Shown: positions 34,485-44,528, counted from the stretch's first letter. The stretch is DNA of 64,000 bases from JACCSI01 sp963815285 (GCA_963815285.1 CAWFGB010000008.1:992001-1056000), one strand, 5' to 3'. Numbers and translations: made by a program. Notes: a model not told the origin generated them from the letters alone.

Positions 34485-36011
34485 ATGAGACGTCAAAGCA
34501 AAGACGAACCGATGGCTGTCACGCGACGACGTTTCCTGAAACGTGTTGCCGCAGTAGGCGGTACGTCGCTCGCGTACGAGGCGATGACTGCCCTCGGACT
34601 GCTCGCTGCGCCGTCGCAGACGTCCATCAACCTCGTCGGCCGCGTCAGTGACGTCCGCGTCGTGATTCTCGGCGCCGGTTTGTCCGGGATGGCCGCCGCG
34701 TACGAACTTGGCAAAGCCGGCTTCGACTGCCGGTTGCTCGAAGCGCGGACGCGGCCCGGCGGCCGCGTCTTTACGGTCCGCCGAGGCACGGCGAGCGAAG
34801 AAACCGGCTCAGCGCAAACCGCTACCTTTGATGACGGCCTCTACTTCAACGCCGGACCGATGCGCATCTCGCATCATCACCGCATGACGCTCGCCTACTG
34901 CCGCGAGCTGCAGGTGGCAACCGAGGTATTCGTGCCCGATTGCGAGAGCGCCTATCTGGCCCAGACGCTTGGCCCCCTTGCAGGGCGCCGGATACGCCTT
35001 CGCGAGGCCCGCGCCGATTTCGACGGATACATCGCCGAGCTGTTGAGCAAGTCACTGTCACAGGCACAGCTCGATCAGCCGCTGACCGCAGAGGATCGCG
35101 AGCGGGTGCTGGCGTATCTGCGCGGCCTGGGCGCGCTCAATGAGTCGGGCCAGTACCGCGGCTCGTCGCGACGCGGCGCCGACGCGCCAGTGGCGCTGCG
35201 CGATTTGTTCGACGGGATCCCCGGGTTCTACGTGCAGACCGACTGGTCGTCTCAGCCGACGATGATGCAAGTCGCCGGCGGAATGGATCGTCTGCCCGCG
35301 GCGCTCGCAGCTCGGTTGGGGAATCGCATCACCTATCGCGCAGCCGTCCGCGAGATCCGGCAGAGCGATCGCGGTGTGTGGGTCATCTACGCCGACCGTC
35401 AGGGGCAGCCGCGTCGGATGGACGCTGACTACTGTATCTCGACGATTCCGCTACCGGCGCTCGCCGATATCCAGAAGGATGTGTCGCAGCCGGTGCAGTC
35501 TGTGATCGCCGCAGCACGTTACGACGGTGCCGGCAAGATCGGTTTGCAATTCAAGCGGCGCTTCTGGGAGCAAGACGACGAGATCTATGGAGGCCGATCG
35601 TGGACCGACCAGGAGGTCGGCCAGATCGTCTACCCCTCGCACGGCTTTACCACTGGCAAGGGCGTTCTCGTCGGCTACTACCTCGATTTCCGCGGCACCA
35701 TGCGCGAGCGCTCGCACATCGAAATCCAGCGCCTCGCGCTCGAGCATGGCGCACGCGTTCATCCGCAATATGCGACCGAATTCGAGAATGCATTCTCTGT
35801 CACGTGGGCGCGGGTGCCATGGAGCCGAGGCTCATGGAGGTCGGAGTCATCCGCCGCACATGAGGCGCTCGCGCTGTTACGCGAGCCTGACGGACGCATC
35901 TATTTTGCGGGCGACTACATGACCGACATGAGCTCGTGGATGCAAGGGGCGTTCGAGTCTGCTGGCGAGGTAGCGACCGCGCTTCACCGGCGCGCGCTCG
36001 CTCGCGGATGA
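34485..36011 (+). CDS. Tat-exported flavin monoamine oxidase
   Basis: 508 residues from ATG 34485, with GAAGGGA 7-13 bases upstream. A twin-arginine signal, TRRRFLKRVAAVGG (residues about 13-26), indicates folded export with FAD bound. The dinucleotide motif VVILGAGLSGMAAAYELGKAGF (residues 59-80) continues to LLEARTRPGGRVFT, the standard amine-oxidase beginning. FAD-contacting C-terminal segment: GRIYFAGDYMTDMSSWMQGAFESA. The substrate-binding middle resembles L-amino-acid or tryptophan oxidases more than putrescine oxidases, but the substrate is not certain. It stands alone. Confidence 0.88.
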   Translation: MRRQSKDEPMAVTRRRFLKRVAAVGGTSLAYEAMTALGLLAAPSQTSINLVGRVSDVRVVILGAGLSGMAAAYELGKAGFDCRLLEARTRPGGRVFTVRRGTASEETGSAQTATFDDGLYFNAGPMRISHHHRMTLAYCRELQVATEVFVPDCESAYLAQTLGPLAGRRIRLREARADFDGYIAELLSKSLSQAQLDQPLTAEDRERVLAYLRGLGALNESGQYRGSSRRGADAPVALRDLFDGIPGFYVQTDWSSQPTMMQVAGGMDRLPAALAARLGNRITYRAAVREIRQSDRGVWVIYADRQGQPRRMDADYCISTIPLPALADIQKDVSQPVQSVIAAARYDGAGKIGLQFKRRFWEQDDEIYGGRSWTDQEVGQIVYPSHGFTTGKGVLVGYYLDFRGTMRERSHIEIQRLALEHGARVHPQYATEFENAFSVTWARVPWSRGSWRSESSAAHEALALLREPDGRIYFAGDYMTDMSSWMQGAFESAGEVATALHRRALARG

Positions 36012-36055
36012 ACTCGGACAATACTGTGGGCTGTTCGACAATGTTCCGACGAGCA

Positions 36056-36256
36056 TCAGTAGCAGCGCTGCGCGCGCTGGTCCGAGAACTCGACGACGAC
36101 AGCCACGCGCCATGGCCGACCCGATGCAGTGTGCGCGCAATGCCCAGCGTTGTGGGCGCCGAGTCTTGACTGAAGATTCGAAGTCAGGCCTGTGTAATAG
36201 CGCAAGAGGTCGGCTTCACTCTTGAGTACGTAGACGATTCGTTTTGGCAGGTCCAT
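36056..36256 (-). pseudogene. Truncated GIY-YIG nuclease family protein
   Basis: 66 residues beginning MDLPKRIVYVLKSEADLLRY. The YTGLTSNLQSRLGAHNAG segment and TASGRPWRVAVVVEFSD match single-domain GIY-YIG endonucleases (UvrC-like), including the conserved Arg. A stop occurs after QRAQRCY, before the FEKYLKSGSG segment and its metal-binding Glu, so the nuclease should be inactive. The remainder is not found in another frame nearby. Confidence 0.65.
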
Positions 36257-36706
36257 GCCGACGGCCGGAGCAATCTCGCTTCCGTGGGAGAGCGTGTCAG
36301 GAGCGCCGAAAATCGCTGGGGCGGCACATTGTCGTTGCAGCTACAGCAACGCAATGGCCGATTGAATTGAGCACATTCTGCGAGGTCAGCAGCGCCGCAC
36401 AATTGGGGCTTGCTGCGGTCCACCTTCGCTTGGTGGAATCTGGCCAAGCCACGGTGGACACCCTTCGCGCATGGAACTAAGCCTAAAAGCGTTGTGGCGT
36501 GGAGCCTTCGCCAGAATCATGAGCGAGGTTGGCTTGCCACCCGTTCGCCAGAATCCGAGCGAAGGGTGGTGGACCAGAACAGTGCCAGTTGGAACCAACT
36601 CCACCAGTGGTTGCGTCAGGTTGAAGGATTGCGGCGTGTGGCGAACCATCATTCAGCGCCCGGCGGACGATCTGGAAAAAATCTTCCCGATGCTCCGGTA
36701 GAAAAG
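36257..36706. other. Non-coding stretch with short repeats
   Basis: About 450 bases with no convincing gene. It holds an imperfect direct repeat of about 20 bases (listed separately), inverted partners CCACCTTCGC and GCGAAGGGTGG, and TGGTGGACCAGA (36567-36578), which is also the 3' end of the tRNA-Ala gene 5.6 kb to the right. Confidence 0.5.
36507..36562. repeat. Imperfect direct repeat
   Basis: TTCGCCAGAATCATGAGCGA (36507-36526) and TTCGCCAGAATCCGAGCGA (36544-36562) repeat with a 37-base period. Confidence 0.7.
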
Positions 36707-39326
36707 TTAGCGGGCGCCGCGCTCAACTAGCGTGCGGTAACGAGGCTGGTCGCGCAACGGATCCCAAATCGGATCCAACTCCAACAAGCGAACTGAAAAA
36801 CGGCTGCGCATTGCAAGCAATTGGTCGATGTGGTCCAGCGCCGTTGCAAACCGGCCGGCCATGACAGCGGCGCGTGCCATGTCGTCGATCCTGACGGGAC
36901 CGACAATGGCGTCTCTTGACGGCGGGAAGAGCTCGATTCCCAGCTGACCCTCTCGAAGCGCCTCGTCCGCACGGCCTAAACCGGCAAGTGCAAGGGCAAT
37001 TGCGCTGTGGACGCGGGCATCCTCGGGCCTGAGGTTCCGTTCGCTCTCAAGGATCCGTCGCGCCTCCTCGGTACTGTAACCGGGCTTGATCTCGACGTCC
37101 CATGAGCCGGAGGATGTTCGCACGAATGAGGGCACGTGGCAGGACAGAATTCTGGTCGACCTTGCCCACGGCAGGCAGGAGATCGATCGCCGCGAGTGCG
37201 TTGGTGTAATCGCGCTGCAGGGTGTAGAGCCAGACCCATGCCCAGCCGACAGCGTTGGGATCACCGGTCTTCGGCATCATTGTCAATGTGACTTGCGCGG
37301 CTGCCAGCGACCCGCCGCCGACCACCTGGGCCCACGCCTTCTCCCAGTAGGCGACGACTTGATTTGGAGCCCCGGCGATCGACAGGTCAAAGTGGCGGAT
37401 GGCTTGGTCGTAATGGCGATTGTGAAACAGCGTGGACGCCAACTCTCGCTCGAGTTCAGGCGACAACGGATCAAGACCCAGCGCCCGCGTAAAGCTGTCG
37501 ATCGCCCGGTCCCACTGACCCTGCCGCCTCAGAGCTGCGGCAATCCTGCGGCGCAAATCACTGTCGGCGGGACCCGCGCGTTCTGCCAAATCGAACTCGC
37601 TCAGCGCATCCGCGTACGCGGTGCGAGCATAATGAAAGACCCCCAGGGCTGTGTGGCCAACAGAGAGAAGCGGCTGCAGTGCGATGGCCGTCTCTGCAGA
37701 GCGCCGTGCGCTCGTGAGCCGGGACTCGGTGCGGTCGTGTCCGAGCACGTAGCGGTTGGAGTGCGCAATCGAGAGACGCGCGTGAGCGAGCGCAAACGCG
37801 GGATCGAGTGACACCGCTCGCTCGAACGCCTCAATGACGTGCGCATTCACCGGACCCGTAATCCGGTCGGTGGCGGAATCCTGATACACGCCGAGCAGGT
37901 AGGCTTGGTACGCATCCAAATTCGTCGTCGGGGGCGCAAGGGCTGAAGAGCCCGCGCCGCTCACCGCGACATTCAGCTCTCGGGTCACCCGTTCGGCGAT
38001 GCTGGCCTGCACGCTGAAGATTTCCGAGAGCACGCCGTCATACCTCTGCGTCCACACCGTCGTGTCGTCGGAGACCCGAACCAGTTGCGGCGTCACTCGC
38101 AGGCGTCTTGGCCCTGACTCGGTCTGGTCCCAGCGAACGCTGCCGGAAAGGATGTAGCTGACGCCAAGATCGACTCCGGCCTCTTTCGTGCCCTTCCCAG
38201 ATCGGGCGAACTCGATGGCGCTGTTCTTTGAGATCACGGCGAGCCCTGGAACGGACGCCAGCCGGCTGGTGATCTCATCGGTCAAGCCCGAGACGAAATA
38301 CGCGTCGTCCGCCGTGCCGAGGTTTTCGAGCGGCAAGACCATCAGTCGCCGCGCCGTGGCTGTCTCGGCAGGCACGGCGCCGCGCGACCTGAAATACATG
38401 GCGGCGGTGCCTGCCAGCGCCAATACCACCGCTGCTGCCACGAGCCAGATGATCCGAGCGTCGAGCTTTCGCGAGGGCCGCACCAACTGGTTGCCGCTGG
38501 CGCCGGCCAACGCAAATCCGAGATCCCGGGCTGATTGGAACCGTTGCCGCGGCTCGCGCTCGAGGCACCGACCGAGGATCCGGCCGATCGCCGCATCGCC
38601 CGGGATGGACTCGATTGTTTCAGTGGGGCTGTCGCGGAGGATCGCCGCCATCGTTTCGGCCGCGGTGGCGCGCCGGAATGGATTGCGGCCCGTCAGCATT
38701 TCGGCGATGACGATTCCGACGGCAAAGATGTCCGACCGCGTATCGGTGGCCTCGCCGCGAACCTGCTCCGGCGACATGTACGACGTCGTGCCAACGACCG
38801 TTCCCGCCTCGGTCAGCAGGCTTTGCGTTTGCGCGTCGCCGTCGCGCGAATAATCGTAGGTGGCCAACCCGAAATCGAGGATCTTGAGGCGTCCATCGCG
38901 ATCGACGAACAGGTTTTCGGGCTTGATGTCGCGGTGCACGATGCCCTGGTCGTGGGCGGCGGCGAGTCCCGCGATCAGTTGGTTGGCATAGTCGAGCGCC
39001 TGTTGCGGGGCCACAGGTCCCCTGCCAAGGATCGCGCGCAACGTATCGCCCTCCAGCAACTCGGCCACGGCGTAGGCGACGCCATGGTCTTCGCCGAAAT
39101 CGTGAATGGCCAGGATGTTGGGATGCGATAGAGACGCGGCCGCGCGGGCTTCGCGTTCGAAACGGACGCGGCTCTGTGGCGAGCGCGCCACTTCGTCGAT
39201 CAGGATCTTGAGGGCGACCTTGCGTCCGAGCCGGGTGTCTTCGGCCACGAAGACCTGGCCCACGCCGCCGCGGCCGAGCGGCTCCAGAATCCGGTAATGA
39301 CCAAGCGTCCGGCGCGCCAGGCTCAC
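36707..39326 (-). pseudogene. Ser/Thr protein kinase with TPR sensor tail, one frameshift near the end
   Basis: Receptor-like PknB-type kinase. Glycine loop LGRGGVGQVF, Lys40 (VALKIL), HRDIKPEN with D133, and DFG (151-153) are intact. A single membrane helix lies at about 291-312 (IIWLVAAAVVLALAGTAAMYF), followed by a TolB-like domain (MVLPLENLGTADDAYFVSGLTDEITSRL) and TPR repeats to the end. Near 37075 a one-base indel separates RANILRLMG from EEARRILESERNLRPED, so the final ~120 residues are in another frame ending at 36707. Corrected length is about 870. The start ATG overlaps the stop of the upstream chimeric gene by 4 bases, implying translational coupling. Confidence 0.8.
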
Positions 39327-39997
39327 GTGATGCGGCCTCTGGCCGCAATCTCCAGCGCGGCTGCTTCGTGTCCGTCAATCAACCACGCGTGATCCACGAG
39401 ATTTGAGACGACGCGGGAATGATTGGGAATGATCCGTACCCGATCGCCGGGCTCAAGCTGCGTGAGGCCGTCGGTCACCTTCACGGTCGCGTGTTCCTCC
39501 AACAGTCCGTCGACCAGCAGATTGGGATGATCGAGAACTTCACCGAAGCCCGGGGTGGGCAGGAATCCGCGCGCTCCGTCATTGGTCAGTGTCTTGCTGC
39601 CGGAATCCAGGATGATCCGATCGGGCGCCGGTTTGCTGACGATGGTGGCGAGCACCGTCAACGCGCAATCGCTCACCGTTGCCGCCCCAAGCGCGACCTG
39701 CGTGCGATCGAAGTAAACGTAGTTGCCGGGGCGGTATTCGGTGAAACCTTCCTGCCGCTTCGCGTCCATGTCGGACTCGACGATGACGAGCCACGGGCGC
39801 TGCTTGTGCCGGACGTGCATCACGAATCTACCATTCACGACGGTGGGGTCGAAGGCGGTGGCTCGCTCCAGCATAGCTCGCAGGTCGACCTCGGTCACGC
39901 CGCGCTGTTCCATGCGCATTTCGGCATGCCCGGTAAACGACAGATCCCACGTCCACAACTCCGGAAACGTCGGCATCGAGAGTGCCGATGGTAGCAC
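39323..39997 (-). CDS. Chimeric gene: DUF4258 N-terminus joined to the C-terminal half of a D-threonine aldolase-like protein
   Basis: 224 residues in one open frame. Residues about 18-78 (FTGHAEMRMEQRGVTEVDLRAML; VVNGRFVMHVRHKQRPWLVIV) are a DUF4258 domain, a small family often linked to toxin modules. From about 84 (EGFTEYRPGNYVYFD) the sequence matches only the C-terminal half of fold-III alanine-racemase-type D-threonine aldolase/D-serine dehydratase (VALGAATVSDCALTVLATIV; EEHATVKVTDG; VRIIPNH). The N-terminal PLP barrel is absent. The metal pair normally His-x-Cys reads His-Ser-Arg. A deletion joining two neighbouring genes explains this. The stop overlaps the kinase ATG by 4 bases. Enzymatic function is unlikely. 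Confidence 0.7.
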   Translation of the reverse strand: MLPSALSMPTFPELWTWDLSFTGHAEMRMEQRGVTEVDLRAMLERATAFDPTVVNGRFVMHVRHKQRPWLVIVESDMDAKRQEGFTEYRPGNYVYFDRTQVALGAATVSDCALTVLATIVSKPAPDRIILDSGSKTLTNDGARGFLPTPGFGEVLDHPNLLVDGLLEEHATVKVTDGLTQLEPGDRVRIIPNHSRVVSNLVDHAWLIDGHEAAALEIAARGRIT

Positions 39998-40653
39998 TCA
40001 AGAAGCCGCGAAATCGGCGCGCCGCCGGATGGCTCGCCGAGTGAGGGGAGACAAAGGAGGGGACAAGAGGCCGGGAGGCTGTTGTCCCCCTACTTCTTCC
40101 TTCCTGGCCGGCCTCGGTCGCGGCGTCAGGAGCTGAAAAATCCTCATAAGGGCTTCATCGCGGCGAACTTGCAGTCGCGACGACCCCGTTGCCGGCGGCG
40201 TTCTTAGCCGCCGTGAGATCGCCCTCTCAAAGAGCAATCGGGGCGTGAGCGCCCCCCCTCAGAAGTGTATCGGGCGGTTTCCCGCCCTGCGATTGGGGGT
40301 CGCTCACGCCCCGCCTGTCCGCTGTCGCCGTCTGACCCGCGACGGCCCTCATTGAGCGGGAAACGGGAGCATCGGGTGCGAACCTCGTGCAAGTTTTCGC
40401 CGCGAACCGGCGTTCAGGTAAACAGGCGACGACCTCACTCCGCACACTGTCGTCCCTCCCCCGGTCGGCCCCAGCGGCCACCGCGCTCGTGCGAATCACC
40501 ACGAGCCTTCCCGCAGCACGCGCCCCAGTGGCGAGACCGCTCGCGATCGAACGAGCCGGACCAGCAGCAGCAGCACATCGACCGTGAGACTGACTGATGA
40601 CAGCCAGCACTATCTCCTTGCCCACGCCAAATGCCGGCGCTAAGCTGCGATCC
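39998..40653. other. Gap upstream of the recombinase
   Basis: About 650 bases with no convincing gene. It contains a long inverted repeat (listed separately). A short in-frame extension of the recombinase from ATG 40597 lies in its last 57 bases. Otherwise I see nothing. Confidence 0.5.
40240..40312. repeat. Long inverted repeat with nested hairpin
   Basis: GGGGCGTGAGCGCCCCCC (40240-40257) and GGGGGTCGCTCACGCCCC (40295-40312) are inverted copies; the outer 12 bases pair perfectly. Between them GGGCGG (40272-40277) and CCGCCC (40282-40287) form a second hairpin. The whole could fold into a large GC-rich structure about 340 bases ahead of the recombinase. Confidence 0.75.
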
Positions 40654-42172
40654 ATGGTCGGCGCCGTCATCTACATCCGCGTCAGCACCAAGGAGCAGAC
40701 GGAGAACCTCAGCCTGCCGACCCAGCTCCGGGCCTGCGAAGAGTACTGCCGCCGTGAAGGGATCGAGATCCTCGAGCGATCAAGGAAGAGGGCGAAAGCG
40801 CGAAAACCGCAGACCGCACCGAGTTGCAGCGACTTCTGACCTTCTGCCGCACGAACAAGGGCAAGGTCCAATTCGTCGTCGTCTTCAACCTGACGCGGTT
40901 CGCGCGCGACAAGTACGACCACTTCGCTCTCCGCTCTCACCTGCAATCGCTGGGCATCTCGCTGCGGTCGGCAACGGAGCCGATCGATGACACATCCACC
41001 GGAAAATTGATGGAAGGCGTGTTGGCCGCCTTCGCCCAGTTCGACAACGACGTGCGTTCGGATCGCACTCGTGCAGGGATGCGTGCTGCGTTGGAGCTCG
41101 GACGATGGGCATTCCTGGCGCCGATCGGCTACTTGAACGCGCCGCGCGCGATGGGCAAGTGCCTGATGCCCGATCCTGAGCGGGCGCCGCTTGTGCGACG
41201 AGCATTCGAGGAGTACGCGACCGGGCGTTTCACCAAGCAACAGCTCCTCAAGCAGTCAAGAGCCTGGGGCTTGACCAACCGGCGCTGCTGTCCGCTCACA
41301 TCGCAAGCGATCGGCGTGCTGCTGCGGAACCAGCTCTATGCCGGCATCGTGGACGTCATCGAGTACGGTGTTCGCGGAAAACGCGGCGACTTCGAGCCGC
41401 TGATCTCAGAGGACCTGTTCTACCGCGTGCAAGCGGTCTTATCCGGGCGAGTTCCAAGCACCACGCCACAGCAGCGGGCCCACCCCGACTTCCCATTGCG
41501 CGCCTTTCGTGCGCTGCGAGTCCTGCGGTCGAGGCCTCACGGGCAGCTGGTCGAAGGGCCGAACCGAGTACTACGCGTACTATCACTGCCGCCCTGGCTG
41601 CCGCGCGGTCAACGTGGCGAAGGCCAAGCTGGAAGGACTCTTCGCAGACGAACTCGCCCTGCTGCAGCCAACGCCGGGCTACATGCGGCTACTCAAAGAA
41701 TCCGTGCTGCAGATCTGGAAGGCGCGGAAAGCAGCCGTGCGAGATGAACTGGCGAACGCCGAACGGGCTGCCAAAGCGATTCAAGACAAGCTGGACCGTC
41801 TGGACGAGGCGTTCCTCTTCGAACGCTCGATCGATATCGAGACCTACGACCGTCACGCCGAGAGATTGCGCGAAGAGCTAACGCTCGCGCGAATCGCACC
41901 GTCCCTCCGGCCGGCTCGAAGAACTCGACGTAGAGGGCATCCTCGCCTTCGCAGAACGGATTCTGCCGCGCGCGTCCGACCTGTGGGTCCAGGCATCACT
42001 CGACCAGCGCCAGCGGTTCCAACAACTGTTCTTTCCGAACGGAATCGCGTTCGACGGAAATCGGTTTGTTGGAACCGGCGCAACTGCACCGGCTTTCAGC
42101 TACTTGCGGGAAATCGAGACCGGAAATGAAAGGTTGGTGGACCAGACCGGGATCGAACCGGTGACCTCATGA
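40654..42172 (+). pseudogene. Large serine recombinase/integrase, frameshifted, ending inside tRNA-Ala
   Basis: Site-specific recombinase. The resolvase domain begins VIYIRVSTKEQTE (catalytic Ser in RVS) and continues VVFNLTRFARDKYDHF and FAQFDNDVRSDRTRAGM. A recombinase domain follows (LVRRAFEEYATGRFTKQQL; LLRNQLYAGIVDV), then a zinc ribbon (RCESCGRGLTGSW...YYHCRPGC) and a coiled coil (AAVRDELANAERAAKAIQ). Frameshifts near 40775 (lost T in a TT run), 41500 and 41910 break it. The last part, LFFPNGIAFDGNRFVGTG, leads to ERLVDQTGIEPVTS and a TGA at 42170-42172. Those last codons are the antisense of the tRNA-Ala 3' half, so the gene ends inside the tRNA, a hallmark of integration at a tRNA gene. 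Confidence 0.8.
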
Positions 42173-42210
42173 ATGCCATTCATGCGCGCTCCCAACTGCG
42201 CTACTGGCCC
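42135..42210 (-). tRNA. tRNA-Ala (anticodon GGC)
   Basis: On the minus strand a 7-bp acceptor stem (GGGCCAG with CTGGTCC) contains the G3-U70 wobble pair that identifies tRNA-Ala. The anticodon stem CATGA/TCATG encloses the 7-base loop ATGGCAT with anticodon GGC. The T arm is CCGGTTCGATCCCGG. CCA is encoded (42137-42135). The recombinase gene enters it from the 3' side. Confidence 0.95.
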
Positions 42211-42322
42211 ACTCGATGAACTCCTCATTGTACGGTTCAGGCCGCTCCTAGTCAAACCTGGCCGCCCCTGTCTGCGACCATCGCGCGACGTTATCTCGAC
42301 ACAGGGACAGTGATTCGCCCCG

Positions 42323-44344
42323 CTACGGCCGCTCGTCTCGCCAGTTCACCACCACCGTCACCGGCAATGAGCCCAGATGCTCGATGGGCCTGGCAACAAG
42401 GAAGCGTTCTCCATCGAGCGAGACGTCGTAGTGATTCCTCGCATCGTCCCACAGATGGTTGATCATCGTATCGAACAGCGGTCGCGGGGTTCCCGGCTTG
42501 AACACGCGACTCGCGTCGACGGCCACCGCCATCAGTGTGCCATCAGCGGCAATGTAGAACAGTTCTTGCCCGTCCCGCCGCCACCTCGGATCGCCGCCGC
42601 CGGTTGCGGAGATCTGCCACTGTCCAGCACCAGTCGGGAATGGCCGGACGTGCACCTCCATCCGGCCCGACTCATAGGAGGTGTAAGCGAGCCACCGACC
42701 GTTCGGGGAGATCTGACTTTGACCCTCGCTGAATTCGCTGTGCAATAACGGCTGCGGATCTCGCTCTCCCGCCAGTGGTAGTGCCCAGACGTCGAACTTG
42801 GTCGTCGATTCGAGACTTGAATAAACGAGAAACCGTCCATCCGGCGACCACGCTTCGGAATGTTTTGGCGCGCCGGATGTCAGTAGCAACTCGTCTGGCC
42901 CTGAACCGTCTACGCTTTTTCGATACAAGTCCAACTGCCCGCCGCGGGTCGACGCAAAGATGATCTGCGTGCCGTCCGGCGACCACACCGGTTCGAAGTC
43001 GGCGGCCTTGTCGAATGTGAGTCGCGTTCGGGCGCCAGTTGAGACGTCCAGCAGCCAGATGTCCGATGCCCAGACCCGCGACGTGGGCTCGAAAACGGAG
43101 ACCGCCACTCGAGTGCCGTCGGGCGAGAGCACTGGCTCCGCATAGTCCGCCGGCTCGGCGAGGTCCGCGATTCGCTCGCCGCGTCGATCGAGCCAGGTGA
43201 GCTGCTTCAGAGGGGATCCGCCGCGGCGAAACGCGAGCACGCCAGTGTTCGACGTGGAAAAATCTCCTCTGTGATCGAGGCCATACGGTTGGACCACTCG
43301 GTCCGCCACGACCGTCGGCTCGGCCGTGAGCTCGAGTCGCTTGACGTCGAAGCGTTGCGACACGAGCGCTCCCTCGCGTGCAAAGAGCAGAACCCCTTCG
43401 GGAGCGTAAATGGCGTTGGACCGCGCGTGAATCAGGGGTTTGCTGAGGGTCGTGTCGAGCCCGCCAACGAAAATAACGTGGTGTTCGCCGTCAACACTGT
43501 CGGCGAGATATAGAAAGTGGCGGCCGTCCGGGAGGAACGCGGGCCACACATGCCCCCTGTGTCGCGGCCGCTCGACGGTCGTGACGGGCGAAGCAACACC
43601 ACCCGATGCCGCCACACGATGCAGCGCGTGCTGACGACCGGGAGCAAAGAGAATGACGCCATCGCGGTTCCAGGTGCCTCCTCGCCCGTCGGCGACGTCG
43701 CACACGGTCTGGCTCGCGCCGCCCGCGGCGGCAATTTTCTTCAACTTGCCGTCGGCGAAGAACCCGATAAAGCGGCTGTCGGGTGACCAGAAGGGAAAGG
43801 CGGCGTCCTCCGTCGCCGCGAGCGGCTGCGCGTCCACGGCATCAAACCGCCGAATCCACAAGCGGACGATGCCGTCCGCGTCCGCGCCGGTGAACGAGAT
43901 AGCGCCCCCGTCAGGTGAGACGGCGAAGCTGCCGAACGCACCACGTTCCGGGTGCGAGATCGAGAATCTGAATTCCGTCCGGTCGACCGACGGCCGAGAC
44001 CACGTGACGATCAACGTGACCGTCGCGATAACCGCAATCGCCAGGAACGTCGCCGCCAGAGCCCGGGCCAGCCGATCAGGGTGGGTGCGCTTATTGCCGT
44101 CGGATTCATTGACCTGCTGGCCGCGGGCTCGCCACCACTGGTCTATCTCGCCCGTATAGGCGTAAACGGTCCCGAGCTTATCGTGGAGATGGCGATGGAC
44201 TGGGAGACCTTCGCGCTTCTCCCAGCGGCGCACGGTAGTGACGTCACGCGTCAGATAGGCAGCGATCTCCTTCCAGGAGTCCAGCCGGCCTTTCCTGCCT
44301 GCAGGGTCACGACGATCCGCCGACTCGGACGGGTCCTCAGCCAC
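42323..44344 (-). CDS. HTH-TM-PD40 propeller protein
   Basis: 673 residues. An N-terminal excisionase/MerR-like helix-turn-helix (SWKEIAAYLTRDVTTVRRWEKREGLPVHRH, about 22-52) is followed by a membrane helix (LAATFLAIAVIATVTLIV, about 95-112) and then a long TolB/WD40-like propeller with repeated SPDG motifs (FAVSPDGGAISF; FWSPDSRFIGFF; LSPDGTRVAVSV; VWSPDGTQIIFAS; AWSPDGRFLVYSS; ISPNGRWLAYTS). The HTH would face the cytoplasm and the propeller the periplasm, suggesting a one-component membrane sensor. DNA binding and signal are unproven. This architecture is common in Acidobacteriota. Confidence 0.85.
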   Translation of the reverse strand: MAEDPSESADRRDPAGRKGRLDSWKEIAAYLTRDVTTVRRWEKREGLPVHRHLHDKLGTVYAYTGEIDQWWRARGQQVNESDGNKRTHPDRLARALAATFLAIAVIATVTLIVTWSRPSVDRTEFRFSISHPERGAFGSFAVSPDGGAISFTGADADGIVRLWIRRFDAVDAQPLAATEDAAFPFWSPDSRFIGFFADGKLKKIAAAGGASQTVCDVADGRGGTWNRDGVILFAPGRQHALHRVAASGGVASPVTTVERPRHRGHVWPAFLPDGRHFLYLADSVDGEHHVIFVGGLDTTLSKPLIHARSNAIYAPEGVLLFAREGALVSQRFDVKRLELTAEPTVVADRVVQPYGLDHRGDFSTSNTGVLAFRRGGSPLKQLTWLDRRGERIADLAEPADYAEPVLSPDGTRVAVSVFEPTSRVWASDIWLLDVSTGARTRLTFDKAADFEPVWSPDGTQIIFASTRGGQLDLYRKSVDGSGPDELLLTSGAPKHSEAWSPDGRFLVYSSLESTTKFDVWALPLAGERDPQPLLHSEFSEGQSQISPNGRWLAYTSYESGRMEVHVRPFPTGAGQWQISATGGGDPRWRRDGQELFYIAADGTLMAVAVDASRVFKPGTPRPLFDTMINHLWDDARNHYDVSLDGERFLVARPIEHLGSLPVTVVVNWRDERP

Positions 44345-44528
44345 TCGAACTCCCGGCGTCTTGGAGGGCAGCCGGCAGTCTAGCGCCTTCGGCCGCGGGG
44401 CTCAATACAGAGGTATTCAGGAGTAAAGCAGGGCCACCCGCCTTTGCCGCTGTTTGCTGCTTGCACGCCGAAGCGCGGTGCCGCACTTCATTGGCATCCC
44501 GCCGGTTCCGCCGGCAATGGAGGATGCC

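Noticed and set aside
40227..40670. 147-codon minus-strand frame upstream of the recombinase
   Set aside because: Composition is biased, it covers the inverted repeat, and there is no ribosome-binding site or family similarity.
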